This document shows positions 1 through 8,037 of a stretch of DNA of 64,000 nt, piece after piece (the stretch's first letter is position 1; the number at the start of each line of letters is the position of its first letter). The notes below the pieces were generated by a model. That model had not been told where the DNA came from. It did not search any database and saw nothing but the letters and a program-made list of their open reading frames with translations. The DNA is from Salinibacter ruber DSM 13855. Its GTDB lineage: Bacteria > Bacteroidota > Rhodothermia > Rhodothermales > Salinibacteraceae. The DNA lies in contig NC_007677.1 of assembly GCF_000013045.1 (NCBI RefSeq), forward strand, positions 2,046,001-2,110,000, given 5' to 3'. A program made the translations under genes and the position numbers.

Positions 1-504
1 CGGGACCTCCTCCCCATCGTGGAGGGCTCCACCGTCACCACCAAGCACGGCATGGTGGAGACCGACCACATTCTCTTCGTCGCCAGCGGGGCCTTCCACG
101 CCTCCAAGCCCAGCGACCTCATTCCCGAGCTGCAGGGCCGCTTTCCCATCCGGGTGGAGCTCAACAACCTCGACGAGGACGACTTCTACGAGATCCTCAC
201 GAAGCCCAAGAATGCGCTCGTCAAGCAGTACCGCGCCCTCTTCCGATCCGAGGACGTCACGATTGAGTTCGAGAAGGAAGGGGTTAGCGAGCTCGCACGG
301 ATCGCCGCCGAGGTGAACGCCGACGTGGAGAACATCGGCGCGCGACGCCTCCACACGGTGCTGACGACGCTCCTGGAGGACCTTCTGTTCGACGTCCCCG
401 AGGAAATCCCGCCCGGCTCCAAGATCACCATCGACGCCGACATGGTGCGGGATCGCCTGAGTTCAATCGCGTCGAGCCGCGACCTCAGTCAGTACATCCT
501 ATAG
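1..504 (+). CDS. hslU: ATP-dependent protease ATPase subunit HslU, C-terminal part (5' end outside window)
   Basis: HslU is the AAA+ unfoldase that feeds proteins into the HslV peptidase in the cytoplasm. The reading frame is open from base 1, so only the C-terminal ~167 residues are present. They include the segment after Walker B ([14 protein letters not shown]), the sensor and arginine region ([12 protein letters not shown]), the C-terminal helical domain ([20 protein letters not shown]) and the tail ending DLSQYIL. In this family the conserved C-terminal tail inserts into HslV and activates it, and it is intact here. hslV is expected upstream, outside the window. The stop is TAG at 502-504. 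Confidence 0.95.
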   Translation, partial: RDLLPIVEGSTVTTKHGMVETDHILFVASGAFHASKPSDLIPELQGRFPIRVELNNLDEDDFYEILTKPKNALVKQYRALFRSEDVTIEFEKEGVSELARIAAEVNADVENIGARRLHTVLTTLLEDLLFDVPEEIPPGSKITIDADMVRDRLSSIASSRDLSQYIL

Positions 505-525
505 CGTGCGGCCGTCGCCCCCACC

Positions 526-891
526 ATGTCGGACCCCGATCACTCTGCACTCCGTCTCCACCCCGCCAGCGGGGCGCTCATCCTGGGACTCGACTGGCTC
601 CTGTTTTCGGAGAACGCGGTTACGCTCGGGCTCTCGACGCCTTTCGTTGCGATCATTGGGCTCGTCGTGGCGGGCCTCGGTACCGGCATTGTTCAGCGCC
701 GCTACGGGGCGGACGGGATGGGCGTCGCTGTTCTGAAGGGCCTCCTGGCCGGAATCACGGTGGGCATTCCCCTTCCGGTGGCCGGCACGGCCGTGGGCGG
801 CGGCATACTCGCCCTCAGCGGGCTCAACACGGGCTGGCGCTCCCCATCGGAGGGGCCGCCGCCGTCTTCGTCCCGCGACGGCGACTCCTGA
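526..891 (+). CDS. Small hydrophobic membrane protein, unknown function
   Basis: A 121-residue protein starting 21 bases after hslU on the same strand. Residues ~15-100 hold two to three hydrophobic stretches (around SGALILGLDWLLF, FVAIIGLVVAGLG and LLAGITVGIPLPVAGTAVGGG), separated by a short basic loop (QRRYGADG). The C-terminus is polar and rich in Ser and Pro. I do not recognise the family. The glycine-rich hydrophobic segments suggest a small inner-membrane protein. It may be co-transcribed with hslU, but nothing ties it functionally to the protease. The coding call rests on length, strand and a plausible membrane topology. Confidence 0.6.
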   Translation: MSDPDHSALRLHPASGALILGLDWLLFSENAVTLGLSTPFVAIIGLVVAGLGTGIVQRRYGADGMGVAVLKGLLAGITVGIPLPVAGTAVGGGILALSGLNTGWRSPSEGPPPSSSRDGDS

Positions 892-926
892 CGGGTCCGC
901 ACGGCCCTCGGCCGCGGCACGGTGGC

Positions 927-1778
927 CTACCGGGACGACTGGGCCGAGGCCTCCGTGGTGATCTCGTCGATCAGGGCGCGATACGCCGCCCGCACCTCCG
1001 GGTCTTCGTAGAGGTCATTGTGGCCCCCTCCGTCCACGATGACGAGCCGACGGTTCTCGCTCGCCGCCTCGGCGTGCAGGCGCCGGGCCATGGCCGGGTT
1101 CGTGACCTGGTCCTCACTACCCCCCACCACGAGTAGGGGCACCTCCAGGGACCGAACCCGCTCCAGGTTGTCGTCCTGCTGCAGGGCCGGATCCACCTCG
1201 ACGCCGAGGAAGAGCCGGACGTACCACGGGAAGAGGTAGCTCTTCCAGTCGTTAACGTTGGTGGCGGGGTTTTCGAGCACGACCCCACCCACTGTGCGTT
1301 CGGACGCGACGTGCGTGGCGAGGAAGCTGCCCAGCGAATGCCCCCAGACCAGAAGTTCGTCCGGCGAGACCCCCGGACGCGCGACCAGGGAGTCGTACAC
1401 CGCAAGCGCATCGTCGCGGACGTTCGCGGCACTGGGCGCGCCGTCGCTCCGTCCGTATCCGCGGTAGTCCCAAAGAAACGCGTTCACCGGGGGGCGCGTC
1501 AGGGCACGCAAGTACCCCTTCGACTGGACGAGATAAAACCCGTTGCCCCCGAAGAAGAGGACGGTCGTCTCGGCGTCGGCCTGCGTGAGGTGCCAGCCGT
1601 TGACCGAGGCACTGTCCGCAACCGGAATGTTGCGGACCGAAAGGTCGACGTCGTCAACGGAGAACGTCTCGGGCGTCACCGACGGCTTCGGCTGAAAGAC
1701 CGTTTCCTCGTCGATCGTGATTGTGGAGCATCCCGCGAGTACGACCGACAGGGCCAGCAGGAGAACGGTGGTGCGCAT
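927..1778 (-). CDS. Alpha/beta-hydrolase lipoprotein
   Basis: The start is placed at the ATG whose product begins with a lipoprotein signal peptide (MRTTVLLLALSVVLAGCS, lipobox LAGC), not at the longer upstream frame, giving 283 residues. The mature part has an alpha/beta-hydrolase layout. FFGGNGFYL sits near the oxyanion region, the nucleophile elbow is GHSLGS with catalytic Ser, the acid Asp is in GGSEDQVTNP, and the catalytic His is in DGGGHNDLY. This resembles the BEM46/ABHD13-type serine hydrolases often found as envelope proteins. The substrate is unknown. The protein is probably anchored to a membrane facing the periplasm. No Shine-Dalgarno sequence is visible before the ATG. Confidence 0.85.
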   Translation of the reverse strand: MRTTVLLLALSVVLAGCSTITIDEETVFQPKPSVTPETFSVDDVDLSVRNIPVADSASVNGWHLTQADAETTVLFFGGNGFYLVQSKGYLRALTRPPVNAFLWDYRGYGRSDGAPSAANVRDDALAVYDSLVARPGVSPDELLVWGHSLGSFLATHVASERTVGGVVLENPATNVNDWKSYLFPWYVRLFLGVEVDPALQQDDNLERVRSLEVPLLVVGGSEDQVTNPAMARRLHAEAASENRRLVIVDGGGHNDLYEDPEVRAAYRALIDEITTEASAQSSR

Positions 1779-1880
1779 AAACTGGAGGACGTGATGCGGA
1801 AGAACAGGCAGCGGTGCGGCGAATGGCAAGCCACCGACGTGGGTCCCCCACGATGCAACCCCACCGTAACGCTTTCCCGG

Positions 1881-2426
1881 CTACACCGGATCGTACCACG
1901 GATTCTCGGCCGGCCTCTCCGTCCCGGCGTGCACGTCGGCGTAGCGCAGGTAGTTGTCCGCGCCGTCCCGAATCCCCGCCACCTCTTCGTCCGTCACCGT
2001 CCGCACCACCTCGGCGGGCTGGCCGAGGACGAGCGACCGGGGCGGCACCCGGGTGCCCTTCGTCACCAGCGCCTGCGCCCCCACGATGCTGTGGCGACCA
2101 ATCACGGCGTGGTCCAGGATCGTCGCCCCCATGCCCACCAGCACCTCGTCCTCCACGGTGCACCCGTGCACGATGGCCCCGTGTCCAATTGTGACCCGCG
2201 CGCCAATGTCGGCCGGCGCCGTGCCGTGCGTGACGTGGACGACCGTGTGGTCCTGTACGTTGGTCTCGGGCCCCACGCGGATCCAGTTCACGTCCCCTCG
2301 CAGGGTGCAGTGGTGCCAGATGCTTGCGTCGCGCCCCAGAATGACGTCTCCGACGAGGGCGGCCGTCTCCGCGATGTAGTTCGTGTCGTCGTGCGTGGGC
2401 TCGACGCCCAGAAAAGGCTTGATCAT
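1881..2426 (-). CDS. Gamma-carbonic anhydrase family hexapeptide-repeat protein
   Basis: A 181-residue left-handed beta-helix protein. Hexapeptide repeats run through most of the length (ALVGDVILGRDASIWHHCTLRGDV and onward). The family's metal-binding histidines are visible in HVTHG and in IGHGAIVHGC. The C-terminus is a short helix. Family members are gamma-class carbonic anhydrases or related zinc proteins such as YrdA and CaiE; activity cannot be read from sequence alone. The chosen start begins MIKPFLGVEPTH, where homologues usually begin. An in-frame ATG at 2471 and a longer frame to 2537 are possible, but the latter would run into the divergent neighbour starting at 2509. Confidence 0.85.
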   Translation of the reverse strand: MIKPFLGVEPTHDDTNYIAETAALVGDVILGRDASIWHHCTLRGDVNWIRVGPETNVQDHTVVHVTHGTAPADIGARVTIGHGAIVHGCTVEDEVLVGMGATILDHAVIGRHSIVGAQALVTKGTRVPPRSLVLGQPAEVVRTVTDEEVAGIRDGADNYLRYADVHAGTERPAENPWYDPV

Positions 2427-2508
2427 GGTGCGGCTGAGGAGGATATTTGGCGATACGTTTTGGCGACCCATCTCGATGTATTCTGCGCCCTTCCACGGTC
2501 TTTCGTTT

Positions 2509-3567
2509 ATGGCTGCGTCGTCCCCCGACTCGTACATCTCACGCCGCCCCTACGTGACGATGGGGCTGACCGTGGCGGGGGTACTCGTCCTCGTCGTCGC
2601 AACGCAGTTGGTCGAGGTACTGTTTACCGTTTTCGCCGGCATTCTGCTGGCCGTCTTTCTCGCGGGGGTGACCCAGGAGTTGACCGAGGACACCCGCCTG
2701 CCCCGCCCTCTCGCTGTCGCCCTCACGCTGATTGGACTAGGGGGCGTGCTCGTAGGCCTCTGGGCACTGGCCGGGCCCGACATTTCCGAGCAGGCGAGTG
2801 CCCTGGCCACCCTGCTTCCGGACGCGGCCGAGCGTCTCGCCTCCCGCATCCGCACGACCGTTCAACGGTACGGTTGGATGCAGCGGTACGTGGACCCCAG
2901 TCAGCTCTTGCCGCCGGTCTCCAGTGTGCTGGGCCGCGTGACGAATGTATTTCGGGACACCCTCAACCTTCTCGTCAACGGGTTCATCATCCTTTTTATC
3001 GGGATCTACGGCGGGGCGGCCCCGCAGTCGTACCTCGATGGTGTGGTTCAGCTGGTCCCCCCCTCCTCGCGCCCCCGGGCCCGAGACGTCCTCTCCGCGC
3101 TTGGGCGGGCCCTGCGCTGGTGGCTCACCGGCCGGCTGATTCTCATGCTGATCGTCGGGGTGCTGACGGCCGTCGGGTTGAAGGTGGTCGGCATTCCGTC
3201 CCCCATCGCCCTCGGGCTCCTCGCCGCTCTCTTTTCCTTCGTGCCGTACCTGGGGCCCGTCCTGTCCGTGCTGCCGGCCCTGCTCGTGGCCTCCCTGATT
3301 GGGCCCACGGAGGTGCTCTACGTCATTCTGGTCTACGGGGCGGTGCAGTTGCTGGAAAGCTACCTCATCTCTCCGCTCGTGCAGCAGCAGGCCGTCCACA
3401 TCCCGCCCGCCACCGTCATTACGGCCCAGTTCATCGGGGGCGTGAGTGCCGGGGCCGGGGGCGTGCTCCTGGCCACCCCCTTCGCCATCGTCGTGATCGT
3501 GCTCGTGCAGACGCTTTACGTGGAGGACGTGCTGGGCGATGAGGTCTCGCTTCTGGGCGAACACTGA
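2509..3567 (+). CDS. AI-2E family (PerM/TqsA-type) membrane transporter
   Basis: A 352-residue polytopic membrane protein with the AI-2E transporter layout. A hydrophobic pair lies at the N-terminus (VTMGLTVAGVLVLVVATQLVEVLFTVFAGILLAVFLAG), followed by a long extramembrane amphipathic middle. The conserved C-terminal block follows, with GRLILMLIVGVLTAVGL, PSPIALGLLAALFSFVPYLGPVLS and YLISPLVQQQAVHIPP. Known relatives export autoinducer-2 or act as Na+/H+ antiporters, so the substrate is open; in a halophile an ion role is plausible but inferred. Divergently transcribed from the carbonic anhydrase, with ~80 bases between start codons. The start ATG at 2509 is preferred over upstream Met codons that would overlap the divergent gene. 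Confidence 0.85.
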   Translation: MAASSPDSYISRRPYVTMGLTVAGVLVLVVATQLVEVLFTVFAGILLAVFLAGVTQELTEDTRLPRPLAVALTLIGLGGVLVGLWALAGPDISEQASALATLLPDAAERLASRIRTTVQRYGWMQRYVDPSQLLPPVSSVLGRVTNVFRDTLNLLVNGFIILFIGIYGGAAPQSYLDGVVQLVPPSSRPRARDVLSALGRALRWWLTGRLILMLIVGVLTAVGLKVVGIPSPIALGLLAALFSFVPYLGPVLSVLPALLVASLIGPTEVLYVILVYGAVQLLESYLISPLVQQQAVHIPPATVITAQFIGGVSAGAGGVLLATPFAIVVIVLVQTLYVEDVLGDEVSLLGEH

Positions 3568-3612
3568 GCGCGGCCCAGCCCCTCGACGTGGGCACGGCTC
3601 AGGATTCAAACA

Positions 3613-3641
3613 CAAAACCCTCGGACGCACCTGGCGTCCAA
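3613..3641 (-). terminator. Intrinsic terminator of tRNA-Thr
   Basis: Read on the minus strand, an 8-bp stem TTGGACGC/GCGTCCGA (one G-U pair) closes a five-base loop and is followed by GGGTTTTGTG. It lies 17 bases past the tRNA 3' end. Confidence 0.7.
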
Positions 3642-3658
3642 GGGGCAATTTTCTGTAG

Positions 3659-3731
3659 AGCTGACGGGCGGACTCGAACCGCCAGCCTGCGCATTACAAG
3701 TGCGCTGCTCTACCAGTTGAGCTACGTCAGC
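3659..3731 (-). tRNA. tRNA-Thr (anticodon TGT)
   Basis: Reading the minus strand, the acceptor stem pairs GCTGACG (3731-3725) with CGTCAGC (3666-3660), with U as discriminator. The D-arm is TAGCTCAACTGGTAGAGC. The anticodon arm has the stem GCGCA/TGCGC around the loop CTTGTAA, giving anticodon TGT, which reads ACA. The T-arm is GGCGGTTCGAGTCCGCC. No CCA is encoded. A terminator-like hairpin follows, so it is probably a single-tRNA transcript. Confidence 0.95.
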
Positions 3732-3794
3732 AAACGGGGCCGAGGCGACCAGCCACCCGGATCAACTATTCGCATCGTGCCGAGTTTCGACCGG

Positions 3795-4454
3795 TCAGCG
3801 GGGTTCAGAGGGGGGGCCGCCGTCGTCGCCCCCAGTCGCCGTCCTCCGCTGGCGCCGCCAGTACCACCGTGCCCCCAGCCCGACCGCACCCAGAACCAGT
3901 ATCGTCAAGACGATGCGGCCGTAGGCCCGGAGGTACGTCACGACGAGGTCCCAGTTTTCCCCGACGGCGTACCCCGCGTAGCTGATAAGCCCCGTCCAGA
4001 CCAGCGCGCTCACCGTGCACCACCAGGCCGTACGGGCCGTCTCCATCCGAAACATGCCCGCCGTCAACGAAATCACCGACCGGGCCCCACTTAAAAAGCG
4101 ATTGGCCGCGATGACGCCGTAGCCGTACTGGTGAATCCAGCGCTGCGCGCGGTCGAAGCCCTCACGGGGCAGCCACTGCAGGCGATCGGGGTTCAGGACC
4201 GAACGGCCCAGCTTGTACCCGACGGCATACATCGTCATGAAGCCGAGTGCGCCCCCGACCGTGGAGAGAAGAATCACGACGCCGAGGTGCAATTGCCCGA
4301 GGCCCGCCATGTACCCCCCAAAGACCACGACCATGTCGCCCGGGATCGGGGGCAGCACGTTCTCGCCGTACGCGATGACGAGCAGGGTGACGTACGCCCA
4401 GATCGGGGAAAGCGCCTCCATCCAGGCAAAGAAGTTGGAGAATCCGTCGAGCAT
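3795..4454 (-). CDS. DedA family membrane protein
   Basis: A 219-residue DedA/SNARE-associated (VTT-domain) protein. DedA proteins act in undecaprenyl-phosphate or phospholipid flipping and membrane homeostasis. Diagnostic segments are ENVLPPIPGDMVVVFGGYMA near the N-terminus (the re-entrant E...P.P.E/D motif), GYKLGRSVL, and ANRFLSGARSVISLTAGMFRM in the middle. A hydrophobic pair and a basic C-terminus (RWYWRRQRR) follow. The frame stays open much further upstream but overlaps ispF. The ATG at 4454 gives a normal family length and clears ispF by 38 bases. It is last in a minus-strand run with queA, ispD and ispF. Confidence 0.9.
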   Translation of the reverse strand: MLDGFSNFFAWMEALSPIWAYVTLLVIAYGENVLPPIPGDMVVVFGGYMAGLGQLHLGVVILLSTVGGALGFMTMYAVGYKLGRSVLNPDRLQWLPREGFDRAQRWIHQYGYGVIAANRFLSGARSVISLTAGMFRMETARTAWWCTVSALVWTGLISYAGYAVGENWDLVVTYLRAYGRIVLTILVLGAVGLGARWYWRRQRRTATGGDDGGPPSEPR

Positions 4455-4492
4455 ACTCGAACTGGGGCCAAGTCGGGGACAAAACCCTCTCG

Positions 4493-4966
4493 TCACGCGG
4501 ATTGAATCGTGCAGGCCGCCTGTGCCGCCACCCCCTCCTCCCGTCCCACGAATCCAATTCCTTCCGTCGTGGTCGCCTTTACGGACACTGCGTCGCGCGG
4601 AAAAGAAAGCGCACGTGCAATGTTGGTCCGCATCTCGTCGACGTGGGGGCGCAGCTTGGGGCGCTCCAGCAGCACGGTCGCGTCGACATTGTGGGGGGCA
4701 TAACCGGCGTGCTGAACCCTCTCCACGACCCGTCGGAGCAGGGCCTGACTGTCGGCGTCCTTCCATTTGGCGTCGGTATCGGGAAAGTGGGCCCCGAGGT
4801 CCCCGAGCGCGGCGGCCCCGAGCAGGGCATCGGCCACCGCGTGCAGGAGGACATCCGCGTCCGAATGGCCCGCGAGGCCCCGGTCGTGCGGCACCTGTAC
4901 GCCGCCCAGGATCAGAGGCCGCCCCTCGACCAGGCGGTGCACGTCGTACCCAAAACCAATGCGCAT
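4493..4966 (-). CDS. ispF: 2-C-methyl-D-erythritol 2,4-cyclodiphosphate synthase (IspF)
   Basis: The fifth enzyme of the MEP isoprenoid pathway; it cyclises CDP-methylerythritol 2-phosphate to the 2,4-cyclodiphosphate with release of CMP. At 157 residues it is full length. The N-terminus GYDVHRL supplies the metal ligands Asp and His, [19 protein letters not shown] the third ligand and active site, and [11 protein letters not shown] the substrate region. The C-terminal block [24 protein letters not shown] is the family's nucleotide-binding signature. Immediately downstream of ispD in the same orientation (28-base gap), so two MEP steps are probably co-expressed. Confidence 0.97.
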   Translation of the reverse strand: MRIGFGYDVHRLVEGRPLILGGVQVPHDRGLAGHSDADVLLHAVADALLGAAALGDLGAHFPDTDAKWKDADSQALLRRVVERVQHAGYAPHNVDATVLLERPKLRPHVDEMRTNIARALSFPRDAVSVKATTTEGIGFVGREEGVAAQAACTIQSA

Positions 4967-4994
4967 GGGATGTTCTCAGCTACGGAAAGCAACA

Positions 4995-5747
4995 CTACGA
5001 CGACGCCGACGATGACAGGTCAAACCGTTCGGGGGCGTCTCTCCATGTCGGCCACAGCGCCTGGGCGAGCGCCCAGTCGTCCGGCGTCGTGATTTTGAAG
5101 TTGCGCCGGCTCCCCGGCACCGGAGCCACGTCGTGGTCCAGGTGCTGCACGAGGGCCACGTCGTCGGTCGCCGCCAGGTCTTCGGCCGATGCGCGACGAT
5201 GCGCGTGCTCGAGCCACTCGCGGCGGAAGCCCTGGGGCGTCTGCATCCGGTAGAGGCCGTCCCGCGAGACCGTCTCCCCCAGCCTGTCGGCGTCGCCCCG
5301 GCGGAGCGTGTCGGCCACGGGGACGACCAGCGACGCCGCCCCGCCGGTGCGGACGGCCTGGACGACGGCCTGCACCTGCGCCGCCGCGACGAAGGGGCGG
5401 GCCGCATCGTGCACCAGCACCGTGTTCACGGGGTCGGGCACCGCTCGGAGGGCGTGTTGCACGGAGGACTGCCGATCGGCGCCGCCCCCCACGACGGCCG
5501 TCAGCACGCTGAGGCCCTCCGCCTGCAAACGGTCGGTGACATCGGTCACGCGGGACTCGGGGGCCGCCACCACGGCGTGGCCCACGGCCGGGTGTCGTTC
5601 AAACGAGAGAAGGACCTGCACCAGTACCGGGTGCTCGCCGAGGGCCCGGAACTGCTTGGGCCGTCCCCCCAGCCGGCGCCCTCCTCCGGCCGCCGGAATG
5701 AGGACGGCCACTTCGTCCGAGCGGGCACGAGCATCAGCATCATCCAT
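4995..5747 (-). CDS. ispD: 2-C-methyl-D-erythritol 4-phosphate cytidylyltransferase (IspD)
   Basis: Catalyses CTP-dependent formation of CDP-methylerythritol in the MEP pathway. The start ATG at 5747 gives 250 residues. The nucleotide-binding loop is LIPAAGGGRRLGGRPKQF, which contains the family's conserved Arg and Lys. VLVHDAARPF and the segment LYRMQTPQGFR match the substrate and dimer-arm signatures. DDVALVQHL and FKITTPDDW form the C-terminal end seen in the family. The gene precedes ispF and follows queA by 53 bases on the same strand. A longer frame reaches 5783 but adds only a basic, low-complexity leader, so I rejected it. Confidence 0.96.
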   Translation of the reverse strand: MDDADARARSDEVAVLIPAAGGGRRLGGRPKQFRALGEHPVLVQVLLSFERHPAVGHAVVAAPESRVTDVTDRLQAEGLSVLTAVVGGGADRQSSVQHALRAVPDPVNTVLVHDAARPFVAAAQVQAVVQAVRTGGAASLVVPVADTLRRGDADRLGETVSRDGLYRMQTPQGFRREWLEHAHRRASAEDLAATDDVALVQHLDHDVAPVPGSRRNFKITTPDDWALAQALWPTWRDAPERFDLSSSASS

Positions 5748-5800
5748 GCGAATCCGGGGCCGCGTGCAACGGGCAGTGGGCACTTCAGGCTTCCGGACGG

Positions 5801-6850
5801 CTACTTGATGAAGATCGCGTCCCCAAACGCGAAGAGCCGGTACTCCTCCTCGAAGGCCTCCTCGTAGGCCTCAAACAGGAAGTCGTACCCCGCAAACGCC
5901 GCCCCCATCATCATGAGCATGCTCTCGGGGCGGTGAAAGTTCGTAATCATCCGCTCCACGATTTTAAACTCGTACTCCGGGTACACAAAGAGGTCCGTCC
6001 AGCTATGGTCCGGCTTCACCGTCTCATCGGCCGAGAGGCTCGACTCGAGGGCCCGCGCGACGGTCGTGCCGCAGGCCGTGACGGTATTCTCGTCGGACGC
6101 CAGGGCGCGGTTGACGGCCTCGGCGGTCTCCTCCGGGATGTCGTACTCCTCCGAATCCGTCCGGTGCTTGGAGAGGTCCTCCACGTCCACCGGCTTGGAC
6201 TTGCCCCGCCCGATGTGGAGGGTAATGGGGACCACGTGGACGCCCTTCTCCTTCAGGCGCTCCAGCACGTCCTCGGTAAAATGAAGGGTCGACTTCGGAG
6301 CGGCCACGGCCCCACGATTCTCGGCGAAGATGGTCTGGTACCGGTCTCGGTCCTCCTCTTCCACCTCGCGATCGATGTAGGGCGGCAGCGGGGTCTCCCC
6401 GATGTCCCGGATTTTCTGGTACAGCGCCTCGTTCACGTCGTCGAACGAAAAGCGGATTGTTCGGCCGCGTGAGGTGGTGTTGTCGATGACCTCCGCGATC
6501 AGGTCGTCGTCGAAGTAGAGCTTGTTGCCGATGCGAATTTTCCGGGCCGGGTCGACCACCACGTCCCAGAGCCGGCTTTCCGGGTTCAGCTCGCGAAGGA
6601 GAAAAACCTGGATGTCGGCGCCGGTCTTTTTCTTTTGGCCGTAGAGGCGCGCCGGATAGACTTTCGTGTCGTTCACGACGAGCACGTCCCCCTCCGAGAA
6701 GTACTCAGGAAGGTCGTGGAAGTGCTTGTCGTGGTTGATGTCGTGGGACTCCCGATCCAGCACCATCATCCGGGAGGAGTCGGGGGGGTCGGCCGGATAT
6801 TCTGCGACGAGTTCTTCGGGGACGTCGTAGCTGAATTCCGAGCGTTTCAT
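5801..6850 (-). CDS. queA: S-adenosylmethionine:tRNA ribosyltransferase-isomerase (QueA)
   Basis: Transfers and rearranges the ribosyl moiety of SAM onto 7-aminomethyl-7-deazaguanine in tRNA to make epoxyqueuosine. At 349 residues it is full length. Family signatures visible are the N-terminus FSYDVPEELVAEYPADPPDSSRMMV, DVLVVNDTKVYPARLYG, the central PLPPYIDREVEEEDRDRYQT followed by GAVAAPKSTLHFTEDVLE, and the C-terminal NFHRPESMLMMMGAAFAGY. The protein is notably acidic compared with mesophilic homologues, in keeping with a salt-in halophile. No preQ1-type element is recognisable in the 165 bases upstream. Confidence 0.96.
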   Translation of the reverse strand: MKRSEFSYDVPEELVAEYPADPPDSSRMMVLDRESHDINHDKHFHDLPEYFSEGDVLVVNDTKVYPARLYGQKKKTGADIQVFLLRELNPESRLWDVVVDPARKIRIGNKLYFDDDLIAEVIDNTTSRGRTIRFSFDDVNEALYQKIRDIGETPLPPYIDREVEEEDRDRYQTIFAENRGAVAAPKSTLHFTEDVLERLKEKGVHVVPITLHIGRGKSKPVDVEDLSKHRTDSEEYDIPEETAEAVNRALASDENTVTACGTTVARALESSLSADETVKPDHSWTDLFVYPEYEFKIVERMITNFHRPESMLMMMGAAFAGYDFLFEAYEEAFEEEYRLFAFGDAIFIK

Positions 6851-6980
6851 ATACGGTCGTCAGTCGGGCAACGGGTGAGTTGAACAGACGCGGGGGCCCA
6901 CGGGCGATGGTCGCAGGCGAGCCACGGCAGGTGTGATTTGCGTGCCGACCCTACTACACTCTCCTTCGGGCCGAGTTGAT

Positions 6981-7001
6981 CCCGCTCCACGCGGGCTTTT
7001 T
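6981..7001 (+). terminator. Orphan intrinsic terminator-like hairpin on the plus strand
   Basis: CCCGC/GCGGG stem with a TCCAC loop followed by CTTTTT, reading as a terminator on the plus strand. Both flanking genes (queA and the BtuF-like gene) are on the minus strand, so it terminates no recognised gene. It may end an antisense or small RNA from 6851-6980. Confidence 0.4.
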
Positions 7002-7032
7002 ATGCGGGCGTGGGGTTATGCGGGTGTGGGGT
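7001..7032. repeat. Tandem 16-bp duplication
   Basis: Two copies of TATGCGGGYGTGGGGT (7001-7016 and 7017-7032) differing at one base. They span the stop codon of the BtuF-like gene (TAA on the minus strand at 7018-7016), so the second copy codes the protein's last residues and the first lies just after the stop. Confidence 0.85.
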
Positions 7033-7972
7033 CGGACGCGTGCAGCCACTGACGCTCCCAGGCCGCAATGGGCGGCTCCGGGCGGAGGGCCTCGGGATGG
7101 AGCACCGAGGCGAGCACCTCAATGGCGCGGTAGAGGCGCGGGCCCGGGCGGTTGAAATACGCATTGCCGTCGAGCAGGGCGACACGCTGGTCCTCGACCG
7201 CAGACAGGGCGTCCCAACCGGGCCGGTTGGTCAGGTAGTGCAGGTCGCGCCGCGTCTCGTCGATGGTGAAGCCGCAGGGCATCAGGGCCAGGGCGTCCGG
7301 GTCCGCCGCTCGAAGCTCGTCCCACTCGATCGGCGCGGTGGGTGTCCCGGCGGTGCCGATGAGGGGACGCCCCCCCGCCATCTCCACCACGTCGGGCATC
7401 CAGTGCCCCGCCACCATGAGCGGCTCCAGCCACTCGACACAGGCCACGGAGGGAAGCGATTGCGGGTTGGTGGAGCGGTCCACCCCAATCTGGTCGCGAA
7501 GGACCCGAAGGCCCGTTTCAAGATTGGCAATGACCTCCATGGCTGTATCGAGGGCCTCCATAGCACGGGCAAGGCGGAGCGCCTCGTCGAGCACCTCCTT
7601 GAGCGTCTGCGGCTGCATCGAGACAACCTCGGGGCGTTTGCCGGCCCACTCCCCAAGCTGCACCTCCAGCTCCGGCAGGCTCACCGCACAGACTTCACAC
7701 TGGTCCTGCGTCACGATCAGGTCGGGCTCCAGCGCCCGCAATCGCTCCAGGTCCACGTCGTAGAGACTGAGCCCGTCCTGCAGTTGCCCCTGCACCGCGT
7801 CGTCGATGGCGGCGGAGTCGCCGTCCGACGCGTAGGTCGGGGCCGTCACGGCGGGCACGTCCTGCACCTGCTCCGGGTACTCGCATTCGTGGGAGCGCCC
7901 GACGAGCTGGTCCTCCCCTCCGAAGACGCAGATCCACTCGGTGGCGGCCGGCAGTAGCGAGACGATGCGCAT
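7016..7972 (-). CDS. BtuF-like cobalamin/metal-chelate-binding protein without signal peptide
   Basis: A 318-residue periplasmic-binding-protein fold of the cobalamin/Fe-chelate class. The start MRIVSLLPAATEWICVFG matches the family's first strand and helix; the longer frame to 8212 is arginine- and proline-rich noise. Further signatures are LVGRSHECEYP, LEPDLIVTQDQCEVCAVS and the paired Trp/Gly region GRPLIG...DPDALALMPCGF. No signal peptide or lipobox is visible, so unlike BtuF it may be cytoplasmic. Such leaderless homologues are often annotated as cobalamin-binding proteins. No permease or ATPase genes are nearby. The window also encodes the B12-dependent IcmF, which is consistent with cobalamin use. 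Confidence 0.8.
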   Translation of the reverse strand: MRIVSLLPAATEWICVFGGEDQLVGRSHECEYPEQVQDVPAVTAPTYASDGDSAAIDDAVQGQLQDGLSLYDVDLERLRALEPDLIVTQDQCEVCAVSLPELEVQLGEWAGKRPEVVSMQPQTLKEVLDEALRLARAMEALDTAMEVIANLETGLRVLRDQIGVDRSTNPQSLPSVACVEWLEPLMVAGHWMPDVVEMAGGRPLIGTAGTPTAPIEWDELRAADPDALALMPCGFTIDETRRDLHYLTNRPGWDALSAVEDQRVALLDGNAYFNRPGPRLYRAIEVLASVLHPEALRPEPPIAAWERQWLHASDPTPA

Positions 7973-8037
7973 GGCGGGGCGTGGGAACTGTGCGAGAAAG
8001 TGCGCGGCAACTGGGGCCTCGGGGCGCCCCTGGTCGT

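Noticed and set aside
1311-3542. 743-residue plus-strand open frame
   Set aside because: Arg/His/Pro-rich antisense shadow of the carbonic anhydrase and hydrolase genes and an out-of-frame overlap of the transporter; typical of long spurious frames in high-GC DNA.
6851-6980. Possible SRP RNA or 6S RNA before the orphan terminator
   Set aside because: The conserved GGAA/AGCAGC core of SRP RNA and the open-bubble layout of 6S RNA are not present.
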